This document shows positions 20,643 to 30,107 of a stretch of 64,000 nt of DNA, piece by piece; position 1 is the first letter of the stretch, and every line of letters begins with the position of its first letter. The notes beneath the pieces are model-generated. The model was not told where the DNA came from, searched no databases, and was given only the letters and a program-made list of their open reading frames with translations. A program made the translations under genes and the position numbers. This DNA comes from Mycolicibacter minnesotensis (GTDB taxonomy: Bacteria; Actinomycetota; Actinomycetes; Mycobacteriales; Mycobacteriaceae): assembly GCF_010731755.1 (NCBI RefSeq), contig NZ_AP022589.1:1364001-1428000 (forward strand). The letters run 5' to 3'.

Positions 20643-23600
20643 GTGCCCTCACCGCATGTCCCCGCGCAGTATCTGCGCGCCTCCTCGGCGGCGCAGGCCC
20701 GCACCCTGATCGACATTCTGCAAGAGACCGCGGCCCGCTTCCCCGACGCTCCGGCGATCGACGACGGCAACGTGGTGCTGACCTACGCGGAGCTGATCGA
20801 GGACATCGCCGACAGCGTCGCGTGGCTGGCCGCACGAGGTCTGGGCCGCGGCGACCGTATCGGTATCCGGTTGCCGTCGGGGAACTACGCGCTCTACGTC
20901 GCGATCCTGTCCACCTTGGCCACCGGCGCGGCGTATGTACCGGTGGACGCCGACGATCCCCCCGAGCGCGCCGAGCTGGTGTTCAACGAGGCCCAAGTGG
21001 CGGCGGTGATCACCGATCAGGGCTTGATCCGCGGACCCGGGACGTCGCGCGGCTGGCAGGCAGGCGCGCCCCAGACCGATGACGATGCCTGGATCATCTT
21101 CACCTCGGGATCCACCGGCACCCCAAAAGGCGTCGCGATCACCCACCGCAACGCGGCCGCGTTCGTCGACGCCGAAGCGCAACTGTTTTTGCAGGACAAC
21201 CCGATCGGTCCGGGTGACCGGGTGCTGGCCGGGCTGTCGGTGGCATTCGATGCGTCCTGCGAGGAGATGTGGCTGGCATGGCGCTACGGTGCGTGCCTGG
21301 TACCCGCACCCCGGTCGCTAGTGCGCAGCGGTATGGATCTGGGGCCATGGCTGGTGGCGCGCGACGTGACGGTGGTGTCCACCGTGCCCACCCTGGCGGC
21401 CCTGTGGCCGGCCGAGGCCCTAGAGGCGGTGCGACTGCTGATCTTCGGCGGCGAGGCCTGCCCGCCCGAGTTGGTGGCCCGGCTGGCCGTCGACGGCCGC
21501 GAGGTGTGGAACACCTACGGCCCCACGGAGACCACCGTCGTGGCCTGCGCGGCACAGCTCGACGGCACCGGCCCGATTCAGATCGGGTTGCCGTTGGCGG
21601 GCTGGGACCTGGCAGTGCTCGGCTCCAACGGGGAACCCGTGGCCGCCGGCGAGGTCGGGGAACTCGTCATAGGTGGTGTCGGGCTAGGCCGCTACCTGGA
21701 CCCCGACCGGGACGCCGAGAAGTACGCGCCGCTGCCCACGCTGGATTGGCCGCGGGCCTACCGCAGCGGCGACCTGGTACGTCTGGACGCAGACGGGCTG
21801 ATCTTCTGCGGCCGCGCCGATGACCAGGTCAAGGTGGGCGGCCGGCGCATCGAACTGGGCGAGGTGGACAGTGCTCTGGTGACACTGCCCGGAGTCAGCG
21901 GAGCAGCGGCGGCGGTGCGCACCAGCGCCGCCGGCACCGCGCTGCTGGTCGGATACCTGGTCAGCGCCGACCCGGATTTCGACCTCGTTGCCGCGCGCGC
22001 CGAGCTGAGCCGGCGGCTGCCCGCCGCACTGGTGCCCCGGCTGGTGCTGGTCGATGAGCTGCCCACCCGCACCTCGGGCAAGGTGGACCGCGATGCGTTG
22101 CCATGGCCGGTGGGGCCTGAGTCCGGGGACGCAAACCTGGTCGGCGCCGACGATCCCGACAGCACCCTGGGCTGGCTGGCCGGCCTGTGGCGTGACGTGC
22201 TGGGCGCCCCGATCCACGACGAGCAGGCCGACTTCTTCGCCCTGGGCGGTGGATCGCTGCAAGCCGCGCAGCTGGTGGCCGCGGTGCGCCGGCGGTACCC
22301 GCAGACCACCGTCGCGCAGCTCTACGACCGGCCCCGGCTGGGTTCCCTGGCCAGTTTCCTCGACGACCTGGACCGCAGCGAGCCCGACAGTACGGCGGCC
22401 CGCTCGGTGGCGCCCACCCCTTGGGTGGCCCAGGCCGCGCAGGTGCTGCTGTCGGTGCCGCTGGCCACGCTGACCGGATTGCAGTGGGTGAGTTGGCTGG
22501 CACTTATCAACAACACGGTGTCGGCTATCCACCCGCTGCCCTGGCTGGTGCGTGTGGACTGGTGGTGGGTGATCGCCGCCTTCGTGCTGTTCGTCACGCC
22601 GCTGGGGCGGATGGGGATCGCCACCCTGGGCGCCCGCGCCCTCCTGGCCAATCTGGCCCCGGGAACCTATCGACGCGGCGGTCCCGAGCACCTGCGGGTC
22701 TGGATCGCCGAACGACTTGCAAGCGCCAGTGGCGCCGAGAATCTTTCAGGCGCCCCGTGGTTGGTGTATTACGCACGCGCGCTGGGTAACAAGATCGGCG
22801 AGGGCGTGGACCTGCATTCCGCCCCGCCGGTGACCGGAATGTTGACCCTGGGCCATCGCTGCTCCATCGAACCGGAGGTGGACCTGACCGGGCATTGGAT
22901 CGACGGCGACGAGTTCCACGTCGGCCCGATCACGGTCGGCAACGATGCCACGATCGGTGCCCGCACCACCCTGGCGCCCGGGGCTTCAGTCGGCAAGGAC
23001 GCCGACGTCGCTCCCGGTTCCGGGGTCATCGGCGAGGTCAAGAAAGGCCAGTACTGGACCGGTTCACCTGCGGTGAAATCCGGTAAGGCGCACCACCCCT
23101 GGCCGGATCACCGGCCGCCGGCGCGACCGGCGTGGGCCGCGGTCTACGGGTTGACGTCCCTGTTTCTCGGTGGCCTGCCACTGCTGGCGCTGGGCGCTGG
23201 CCTGGCGGTGCTGGGCTGGGCGGTTCGGGACTGCCAGACCCTGGCCGATGCCCTCCGGCCCGCCGCGCTGGCGACCCCGCCCGCCGCCTTGGTGGCGATG
23301 TTCAGCTACGCCGCCGTGACCGCGATCGCCGTCCGAGTGTTGTCGATCGGGCTACGCGACGGCTACCACCCGGTGCGGAGCCGGGTGGGCTGGCAGTTAT
23401 GGGCAACCGAACGGCTGATGGACGCTGCGCGCGACTACCTGTTCCCGCTCTACGCCGGGCTGATCACCCCGTGGTGGCTGCGGCTGTTGGGCGCGAAAGT
23501 CGGTAAAGGCGCCGAGATCTCCACCGCGCTGATGATCCCGAAGTACACCGTGATCGCTGACGGCGCGTTCCTGGCCGACGACACCATGGTCGCCTCCTAC

Positions 23601-24563
23601 GAGCTCGGCGGCGGCTGGATTCACGTCGCGCCGGCCACCATCGGCAAACGCGCGTTCCTGGGCAATTCCGGGATCACCCAGCCGGGCCGGCGAGTGCCCG
23701 ACAATTCCCTGGTGGCGGTGCTGTCCACCGCACCGCACAAAGCCAAGACAGGTTCGTCGTGGCTGGGCAGCCCGCCGGTCAGGTTGCGCCGCAAGGCCGC
23801 CGACCTCGATGCCGAGCGTACGTTCCACCCGCCGCGAAGGCTGTGGGTGATGCGCGCTGTGGTGGAGACCTTCCGGCTGGTTCCCGTCATGGTGACCTTC
23901 GCGATCGGTGTCGGGGTGCTCGGCGCCCTGCAATGGGTAGCGCTGCGATTCGGCTACGGCTGGGCTGCTCTGGTCAGCGGTGTGACATTACTGGCCGCGG
24001 GCGCGGTGGCCGGGGGCAGCGCAGTGGTGGCGAAGTGGTTGATCGTCGGCCGGATCCGGGCGACCCAGCGCCCGCTGTGGTCGTCGTTCGTGTGGCGCAA
24101 CGAAGTCGCCGATGCCTTTGTCGAGACGGTTGCCGCGCCGTGGTTCGCCCGCGCCGCGACCGGCACCCCGGTGATGAACCTATGGCTGCGTGCGCTGGGC
24201 GCCACGATCGGCCGCGGGGTGTGGTGCGAGACGTACTGGCTGCCCGAGGCCGACCTGGTGACACTGGAGAACGGCTCTACCGTGAATCGCGGGTGCGTGG
24301 TGCAGACGCACCTGTTCCATGACCGGATCATGCAGATGGACACCGTCACGCTGGAGGCGGGAGCCACCCTGGGCCCCAACTGCGTGGCGTTGCCCGCCGC
24401 CCGGCTGGGCACCGGCGCGACCGTCGGGCCGGCCTCCCTGGTGATGCGCGGCGACGAGGTGCCGCCGGCGACCCGCTGGCAGGGCAACCCGATCGCACCG
24501 TGGTTGGAGTCGGGCAAGAAGCGCGGATCATCGGGTTCCACCAGGCAGGAGCCCGCGGCATGA
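20643..24563 (+). CDS. Poly-lysine-synthetase-like NRPS (A-T-membrane-3xC)
   Basis: 1306 residues with the layout of epsilon-poly-L-lysine synthetase (Pls). An adenylation domain (about 40-480) has the ATP motif IIFTSGSTGTPKGVAITH, YGPTETT and the catalytic Lys in RTSGKVDRDALP. A thiolation domain follows with GGGSLQAAQL (Ser near 538). The rest holds paired membrane helices separating three left-handed beta-helix/acyltransferase-like domains (TIGR02353 type). There is no classical condensation or thioesterase domain. Aligning to GrsA, the ten specificity residues read D A E S I G T V V K, close to known lysine codes. The predicted product is a lysine or related amino acid polymer or isopeptide. 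The stop overlaps the next gene (ATGA). Confidence 0.88.
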   Translation: MPSPHVPAQYLRASSAAQARTLIDILQETAARFPDAPAIDDGNVVLTYAELIEDIADSVAWLAARGLGRGDRIGIRLPSGNYALYVAILSTLATGAAYVPVDADDPPERAELVFNEAQVAAVITDQGLIRGPGTSRGWQAGAPQTDDDAWIIFTSGSTGTPKGVAITHRNAAAFVDAEAQLFLQDNPIGPGDRVLAGLSVAFDASCEEMWLAWRYGACLVPAPRSLVRSGMDLGPWLVARDVTVVSTVPTLAALWPAEALEAVRLLIFGGEACPPELVARLAVDGREVWNTYGPTETTVVACAAQLDGTGPIQIGLPLAGWDLAVLGSNGEPVAAGEVGELVIGGVGLGRYLDPDRDAEKYAPLPTLDWPRAYRSGDLVRLDADGLIFCGRADDQVKVGGRRIELGEVDSALVTLPGVSGAAAAVRTSAAGTALLVGYLVSADPDFDLVAARAELSRRLPAALVPRLVLVDELPTRTSGKVDRDALPWPVGPESGDANLVGADDPDSTLGWLAGLWRDVLGAPIHDEQADFFALGGGSLQAAQLVAAVRRRYPQTTVAQLYDRPRLGSLASFLDDLDRSEPDSTAARSVAPTPWVAQAAQVLLSVPLATLTGLQWVSWLALINNTVSAIHPLPWLVRVDWWWVIAAFVLFVTPLGRMGIATLGARALLANLAPGTYRRGGPEHLRVWIAERLASASGAENLSGAPWLVYYARALGNKIGEGVDLHSAPPVTGMLTLGHRCSIEPEVDLTGHWIDGDEFHVGPITVGNDATIGARTTLAPGASVGKDADVAPGSGVIGEVKKGQYWTGSPAVKSGKAHHPWPDHRPPARPAWAAVYGLTSLFLGGLPLLALGAGLAVLGWAVRDCQTLADALRPAALATPPAALVAMFSYAAVTAIAVRVLSIGLRDGYHPVRSRVGWQLWATERLMDAARDYLFPLYAGLITPWWLRLLGAKVGKGAEISTALMIPKYTVIADGAFLADDTMVASYELGGGWIHVAPATIGKRAFLGNSGITQPGRRVPDNSLVAVLSTAPHKAKTGSSWLGSPPVRLRRKAADLDAERTFHPPRRLWVMRAVVETFRLVPVMVTFAIGVGVLGALQWVALRFGYGWAALVSGVTLLAAGAVAGGSAVVAKWLIVGRIRATQRPLWSSFVWRNEVADAFVETVAAPWFARAATGTPVMNLWLRALGATIGRGVWCETYWLPEADLVTLENGSTVNRGCVVQTHLFHDRIMQMDTVTLEAGATLGPNCVALPAARLGTGATVGPASLVMRGDEVPPATRWQGNPIAPWLESGKKRGSSGSTRQEPAA

Positions 24564-25915
24564 GCAAGCCCACGAAGGCGTCCGCCAAGTCGGCCAAGGC
24601 TCCGGCTCCAGTCCTCGACCCCTACCTGCCCGACAGTGGCAACACCGGTTATCGGGTCTCGCGCTACGAGCTCGATCTGGAGTACAAGGTCAGCAGCAAC
24701 CGGTTGTCGGGCACCGCAACCATCACCGCGGTGGCGCTCTACCCGCTGCGCGAAGTCACCCTCGACCTTGCCGGCACGTTGTCGGTGGCCAAGGTGTGGG
24801 TCAACGGTCGGCCCCCGGCCCGATTCGCCACGTCGTCGGCGAAGCTGCGGATCTCCCTGGCCACCACCGTGCCGACCGGTGCCGCCCTGGTGATCGCAGT
24901 CCGTTACTCGGGATCACCACGCCCCAGCGAAACACTTTGGGGTGAAGTCGGTTTCGAGGAATTATCGGACGGCGCCCTAGTCTCCGGACAGCCGAACGGC
25001 GCGCCGTCGTGGTTCCCTTGTGACGATCATCCCTACGCCAAGGCCAGCTACCGGATCCAGATCAGCACCGACAGTCCCTATTACACGGTCGCCAACGGCG
25101 AGCTGATGTCGCGGAGGGTCCGGGCAACCCGGACCACCTGGACTTATGAGCTGCCCGAGCCGACACCGACCTACCTGGTGACCCTCCAGATCGGGCGGTA
25201 TGTGACGCGCCGCGTGCCGGGGTCGGCAGTGGCGATCAGGGCGGTGCTGCCCGAGCGCCTGCAGTCCGAGTTCGAACGGGATTTCGCACACCAGTCGCAG
25301 ATGATGGAGCTGTTTGTGCGACTGTTCGGCCCCTACCCGCTGTCATCCGGCTACACCGTGCTGGTCACCGATGACAACCTGGAAATTCCCCTTGAAGCAC
25401 AGGGGATCTCGATCTTCGGAGCCAACCATTGCGACGGGACCGGAAGATCTGAGCGATTGATCGCTCACGAGCTGGCCCACCAGTGGTTCGGAAACAGTGT
25501 CACGGTGCGGCGCTGGAGCGACATCTGGCTGCATGAGGGGTTCGCCTGCTATGCCGAATGGCTGTGGTCGGAGCACTCCGGTGGGCCCACTGCCGACCAG
25601 CTGGCGCGGCGCTACCATCGGCAACTGGCCGGTCTGCCACAAGATCTGCTGTTGGCCGATCCTGGACCGGCCGACATGTTCGACGACCGGGTCTACAAGC
25701 GCGGTGCTATCACCCTGCATCTGCTGCGCGACATCCTCGGCGACGACGCCTTCTTCGCCCTGTTACGGGATTGGACGTCGCGCCACCGCCACGGCAACGC
25801 CGGCACCGAAGACTTCACCGCGCTGGCTGCCGGCTACGCCACAGGACCGCTGCAGCCGCTGTGGCAGGCCTGGTTGTATTCCACGGCTGTTCCCCCACTG
25901 TCGGCGCCGGGCTGA
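24560..25915 (+). CDS. M1-family zinc metallopeptidase
   Basis: 451 residues with the gluzincin site HELAHQWFGN (near 303) and the third zinc ligand in WLHEGFACYAEW about 18 residues on. The upstream exopeptidase loop reads LEIPLEAQG instead of the usual GAMEN. There is no signal peptide; residues 2-20 are Lys/Ala-rich. It is fused to the synthetase gene by an ATGA overlap, so the two proteins are made together. A peptidase coupled to a poly-amino-acid synthetase suggests trimming or degradation of its product. That is inference. Confidence 0.88.
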   Translation: MSKPTKASAKSAKAPAPVLDPYLPDSGNTGYRVSRYELDLEYKVSSNRLSGTATITAVALYPLREVTLDLAGTLSVAKVWVNGRPPARFATSSAKLRISLATTVPTGAALVIAVRYSGSPRPSETLWGEVGFEELSDGALVSGQPNGAPSWFPCDDHPYAKASYRIQISTDSPYYTVANGELMSRRVRATRTTWTYELPEPTPTYLVTLQIGRYVTRRVPGSAVAIRAVLPERLQSEFERDFAHQSQMMELFVRLFGPYPLSSGYTVLVTDDNLEIPLEAQGISIFGANHCDGTGRSERLIAHELAHQWFGNSVTVRRWSDIWLHEGFACYAEWLWSEHSGGPTADQLARRYHRQLAGLPQDLLLADPGPADMFDDRVYKRGAITLHLLRDILGDDAFFALLRDWTSRHRHGNAGTEDFTALAAGYATGPLQPLWQAWLYSTAVPPLSAPG

Positions 25916-25931
25916 CCGGTCTCGCACCGCA

Positions 25932-27224
25932 CTAGGCGGATCGGGCTGCCGACCTCGTCCGCCGCGACCGGTGCGGCAAGGCCCGCGGTGTCGACCAGCG
26001 CAGGTGAAAGTCGACGACCAGGGCGGCCGGAACCGCCAGTGCCACCGGGGTGAACATCGGTGACTGGCCATCACCAGCAATGCCGGTGAGAACCCGGCCG
26101 CCGTAGCCGTCCTCGGTACCGGGCACCGTGACGCGCACCCGCGCCGACCCCGCGCCAGGCTGCGGCCGGAGGTAGAAGACACCGCCCGGCTCTACCGGGC
26201 CGGTCAGCTTGTTGCCCTCGGCGTCCAAGAGCTCGGCGCCCTCGGCGCTCAATGCGGCGGAGTCGGCAACCGAAAGCTGCAGCGGTCCCACCACTCCGTC
26301 GGCCAGGACCGCCGTCGCGACGTTGAGGCCCGGGGCGGTGGTACGCGCCCGTGCGGCACCGTCGAGCAGGTATCGGTAGAGCATCACGATGCGATCGGCA
26401 TTGCGATAGGTGCTGGTGCCGTTGAGCCAGAAGTCGACATCGCCGATAGTCGCAGGCTTACCGGGCCCGGCCACCGACAGACGGTAGAAGCGGTGGCCCC
26501 CGACCGTGGCCCCCACTCCGAGCGCCTTACGCTGCGTGCCGGAGGCACCGGCAAACAGCAGCGAGGACGGAACTTCTCGCCAGGTCCGGCCGTCATCGGA
26601 TTTGTGCAGGGTCACCGTGACCGACTCCGAGGCGACCAGTTCCAGGGTGTATCCGCCCAACTCCAGAGCCTCGTCGAACTCCACGGTCACACCGTCTCCG
26701 TCGCGGCGCACCCGGACCGGCTCCGTGCGGGCACGGGTGTCCAGTTCCAAGCCGTTGGTCAGCCGCCAGATCGCGGCCTGAGTGGCGGCAATCGCCTCGT
26801 GCTCGGAGATGTTGCCCCGGCCCGACAGGTGTCCGGCCTCCCGCAGCCGACGGCTCAGCTCGACGGTGCTCAATCGCGGTACGGAGTTGCGCAGGATCCA
26901 GTCGACCTGCACCTCGCGGGGGTCACGGGAACGCAGGTGAGGCACCGCCGACCAGGTGTCGATCCGATACGACGACGGGCGAGTGGGAGCGATGCCGTGG
27001 AAATCCAGCGAATACGCCGCGATCCCTGGGTTGAGCCGGATCAGATCGGTGCGCGCGCTCGTCCCGTCGGTGAACACGATGCGGTCGACGGTGTGCGAGT
27101 ACGTGCCACCGTGGTACCGCGTCATCCGGTCGATGTCGACGGCCGGGCGGGGTTGCACTCTGCGGCGGACGACCACTGCGGGAGCGGTGTGGCGAAGAGG
27201 AAGAACGGAGGTGGAATCGGTCAT
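25932..27224 (-). CDS. Thioester-domain (TQXA)-like protein lacking the cysteine
   Basis: 430 residues. The TQXA motif ATQAAIWRLTNG is present (Gln149). In thioester domains this Gln is bonded to a Cys that lies in a [YF]-C-x-D context about 77 residues earlier. Here that position reads AYSLDFHG (Ser72), so the classical Cys-Gln thioester cannot form. The rest looks like Ig-like beta-sandwich domains. There is no signal peptide at the ATG at 27224, no sortase motif and no C-terminal anchor, so export is uncertain. It converges with the M1 peptidase gene. Confidence 0.7.
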   Translation of the reverse strand: MTDSTSVLPLRHTAPAVVVRRRVQPRPAVDIDRMTRYHGGTYSHTVDRIVFTDGTSARTDLIRLNPGIAAYSLDFHGIAPTRPSSYRIDTWSAVPHLRSRDPREVQVDWILRNSVPRLSTVELSRRLREAGHLSGRGNISEHEAIAATQAAIWRLTNGLELDTRARTEPVRVRRDGDGVTVEFDEALELGGYTLELVASESVTVTLHKSDDGRTWREVPSSLLFAGASGTQRKALGVGATVGGHRFYRLSVAGPGKPATIGDVDFWLNGTSTYRNADRIVMLYRYLLDGAARARTTAPGLNVATAVLADGVVGPLQLSVADSAALSAEGAELLDAEGNKLTGPVEPGGVFYLRPQPGAGSARVRVTVPGTEDGYGGRVLTGIAGDGQSPMFTPVALAVPAALVVDFHLRWSTPRALPHRSRRTRSAARSA

Positions 27225-27510
27225 GCCGAGTCGACTTTCTGGTCTGAAGCGCGCACGGCAGCACCTCGCCGAGATAGGGGCGGGCTGCGACGCTAAGGAA
27301 TCAGGGCGTCAGAGAATCAACAACAACAACACGCGGCGCGGCGGCACAAAGCGTGCGGCTGTGGCAGCGTGATGTTCGACATAGACATACCCTACGACAT
27401 GTACCGCAGCCGCGCGACTTGCGAGGTATTCAATTCGCCATGAGCGCAACTGGTGGGCAAACCGGGACGATGGTCCATGATTGGCGCCGTCACTCATCAG
27501 GAGGAAAGCA

Positions 27511-28434
27511 ATGACGTCCGCTCAGAACGAATCTCAGGCGCTCGGGGACCTGGCTGCACGGCAACTCGCCAATGCGACCAAGACTGTCCCGCAGCTGGCC
27601 ACCATCACGCCGCGCTGGCTGTTGCACCTGCTGAACTGGGTCCCGGTGGAGGCCGGTATTTACCGGGTCAACCGGGTGGTCAACCCCGGCCAGGTCGCCA
27701 TTGCCGCTGAGCAGGGCGCCGGTTCGACCGAACCGCTGCCGCAGACGTTTGTGGACTACGAGACCAGCCCGCGGGAGTACACCCTGCGTTCGATCTCCAC
27801 GATTCTCGACGTGCACACCCGGGTCTCCGACCTGTACTCCAGCCCGCACGACCAAGTGGCTCAGCAGCTGCGCCTGACAATCGAGACCATCAAGGAGCGC
27901 CAGGAGTTCGAGCTGGTGAACAACCCGGAGTACGGCCTGTTGGCGCAGGCCACGCCCGAGCAGACCATCTCCACCCTGACCGGCCCGCCCACTCCCGACG
28001 ACCTGGATTCGCTGATCACCAAGGTGTGGAAGACGCCCGGCTTCTTCCTGACCCACCCGCTGGGTGTGGCCGCCTTCGGCCGCGAAGCCACTCGCCGCGG
28101 CGTGCCGCCGGTGGTGGTGAACCTGTTCGGCGCCCAGTTCATCACCTGGCGCGGCATCCCGATCATCCCCAGCGACAAGGTGCCGGTGGAGGACTCCAAG
28201 ACCAAGTTCCTGCTGGTGCGCACCGGCGAGGAGCGTCAGGGCGTCGTCGGACTGTTCCAGCCGGGCCTGGTCGGCGAGCAGGCGCCGGGCCTATCGGTGC
28301 GGTTCACGGGCATCAACCGGTCGGCGATCGCGTCCTACCTGGTCACGCTGTACAACTCACTGGCCGTGCTCACCGATGATGCGCTCGCTGTGCTCGACGA
28401 CGTCTCGGTGGACCGTTTCCATGAGTACAAGTGA
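27511..28434 (+). CDS. Family 2A encapsulin shell protein (MMP-I / SrpI type)
   Basis: 307 residues, the length of M. leprae major membrane protein I. The sequence matches the family 2A encapsulin shell through NATKTVPQLATITPRWLLHLL, TLRSISTILDVHTRVSDLYS, LVNNPEYGLLAQATP and TRRGVPPVVVNLFGAQFITW. It forms a T=1-type protein nanocompartment with an HK97 fold. ATG at 27511 has GGAGG six bases upstream, whereas earlier starts do not. Its last 14 bases overlap the start of the cysteine desulfurase gene, the known cargo of this encapsulin class. Confidence 0.93.
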   Translation: MTSAQNESQALGDLAARQLANATKTVPQLATITPRWLLHLLNWVPVEAGIYRVNRVVNPGQVAIAAEQGAGSTEPLPQTFVDYETSPREYTLRSISTILDVHTRVSDLYSSPHDQVAQQLRLTIETIKERQEFELVNNPEYGLLAQATPEQTISTLTGPPTPDDLDSLITKVWKTPGFFLTHPLGVAAFGREATRRGVPPVVVNLFGAQFITWRGIPIIPSDKVPVEDSKTKFLLVRTGEERQGVVGLFQPGLVGEQAPGLSVRFTGINRSAIASYLVTLYNSLAVLTDDALAVLDDVSVDRFHEYK

Positions 28435-30073
28435 TCCCAGGCCGGTAGACCCGCCGGTCAGCGTCGCTGAGCTGGAGGCGCTGGCCAACCAGCTGTATGC
28501 CGCCCGGCCCGGTCCCGACTCTCCGCCGCAGACCACGGCGGTGGCACCCCGAGGCGGCGTCCCGACCCCGTCCGGACTGCTGCCGCCGGGGTTGGCAGAC
28601 CTCTCCGCGTTCGCGGTGCCCAGCGGGATCGTGCCGACCGCGCCCGGGGTGCTGGCCGGTTCCCCAGCCGGGACTGTTCCGGTTGCACCGCGCGGATCGG
28701 CCCCCAGCTGGCCCGGCGGGGTGCCGACGGTTCCACACCTGGGTTGGCATGACGCCCCCGCGCCGGCCACGGGCGGCGACGAGGCGAACTACGCCTTCTT
28801 GTCCCGCTCCGTCCCGGCCGCCGAACCGGCTCCCACGGTGCCCGACTCGCATGAGGTGTTCGACGTCAACGCGGTGCGCGCTGACTTTCCGATCCTGCGC
28901 GAGACCGTCAACGGCAAGCCGTTGATCTGGTTCGACAACGCCGCCACCACGCAGAAGCCGCAAGCCGTGATCGACCGGCTGTCGTACTTCTACGCCCACG
29001 AGAACTCCAATATCCACCGGGCCGCACACGAACTCGCAGCGCGGGCCACCGACGCCTACGAGGACGCTCGCGACACCGTGCGGCGATTCCTGGGGGCACC
29101 GCGTAGCGAGGACATCGTCTTTGTGCGCGGTACCACCGAGGCGATCAACCTGGTGGCCTACGCGTGGGGCGGCAAGCACCTGGGCCCCGGCGATGAGATC
29201 GTCATCACACACCTAGAGCACCACGCGAATATCGTTCCTTGGCAATTGATCTCGAAGAAAACCGGGGCGATCCTGAAGGTTGCCCCGGTAGATGACGCGG
29301 GCAACCTGCTGCTGGGTGAGTTCGAAGACCTGTTGGGTCCCCGCACCAAACTGGTCGCCGCAACCCACGTCTCCAATGCACTCGGCACCGTCACCCCGGT
29401 GCATAAGATCGTCGAACTCGGGCACCGCTACGGCGCCCGAGTGCTCATCGATGGGGCGCAGTCCATCCCCCATATCCCGATCGATGTGCAATCACTGGGC
29501 GCGGACTTCTTCGTGTTCTCCGGGCACAAGATCTTCGGCCCCACCGGGATCGGAGCGCTCTACGGCACCGCCGAAGCGCTGGCCGAGACGCCGCCGTGGC
29601 AGGGTGGAGGCAACATGATCGCCGACGTCACCCTGGAACGCTCACTGTTTCAAGAACCGCCCAACAAGTTCGAGGCGGGTACCGGAAACATCGCCGACGC
29701 GGTCGGCCTGGGCGAAGCCCTGCGCTACGTGGAGCGGGTGGGTGTCGAACGCATCGCCGCCTACGAGCACGCCCTGCTGGAGTACGCCACGCCACGCCTG
29801 GCCGAGATCCCGGGAGTGCGAATCATCGGCACAGCCGACGAAAAGGCCAGCGTGTTGTCCTTCGTGCTGGCCGGCCACGATCCGGTCGAGGTCGGCAAAG
29901 CGCTCAACTCCGAGGGCATCGCGGTGCGCGCCGGGCATCACTGCGCGCAGCCGATCCTGCGCCGCTATGGCCTGGAGGCCACCGTGCGACCGTCGTTCGC
30001 GTTCTACAACACTTTCGAAGAGATCGACGTCTTCATCAAGGCCGTGCGGCGCATCGCCGAAGGGAGCGCCTAG
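28421..30073 (+). CDS. Encapsulated cysteine desulfurase (SufS type) with disordered N terminus
   Basis: 550 residues. Residues 1-145 are a Pro/Gly/Ala-rich disordered extension, the region that targets this enzyme to family 2A encapsulins. The PLP domain follows with the lysine in [16 protein letters not shown] and the catalytic cysteine in [15 protein letters not shown], a group II (SufS-like) arrangement. It takes sulfur from cysteine as a persulfide, and in related systems the shell stores sulfur. The ATG at 28421 lies inside the end of the encapsulin gene. It heads into cysK and cysE. Confidence 0.93.
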   Translation: MSTSDPRPVDPPVSVAELEALANQLYAARPGPDSPPQTTAVAPRGGVPTPSGLLPPGLADLSAFAVPSGIVPTAPGVLAGSPAGTVPVAPRGSAPSWPGGVPTVPHLGWHDAPAPATGGDEANYAFLSRSVPAAEPAPTVPDSHEVFDVNAVRADFPILRETVNGKPLIWFDNAATTQKPQAVIDRLSYFYAHENSNIHRAAHELAARATDAYEDARDTVRRFLGAPRSEDIVFVRGTTEAINLVAYAWGGKHLGPGDEIVITHLEHHANIVPWQLISKKTGAILKVAPVDDAGNLLLGEFEDLLGPRTKLVAATHVSNALGTVTPVHKIVELGHRYGARVLIDGAQSIPHIPIDVQSLGADFFVFSGHKIFGPTGIGALYGTAEALAETPPWQGGGNMIADVTLERSLFQEPPNKFEAGTGNIADAVGLGEALRYVERVGVERIAAYEHALLEYATPRLAEIPGVRIIGTADEKASVLSFVLAGHDPVEVGKALNSEGIAVRAGHHCAQPILRRYGLEATVRPSFAFYNTFEEIDVFIKAVRRIAEGSA

Positions 30074-30107
30074 CACCTATGGCGGCCTTGGTAGGAAAGG
30101 GCATTTG

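Noticed and set aside
27225..27510. Gap before the encapsulin operon searched for a riboswitch or operator
   Set aside because: Only AT-richer patches and simple CAA repeats are visible; no sulfur-related (SAM) aptamer core or clear palindrome was found.
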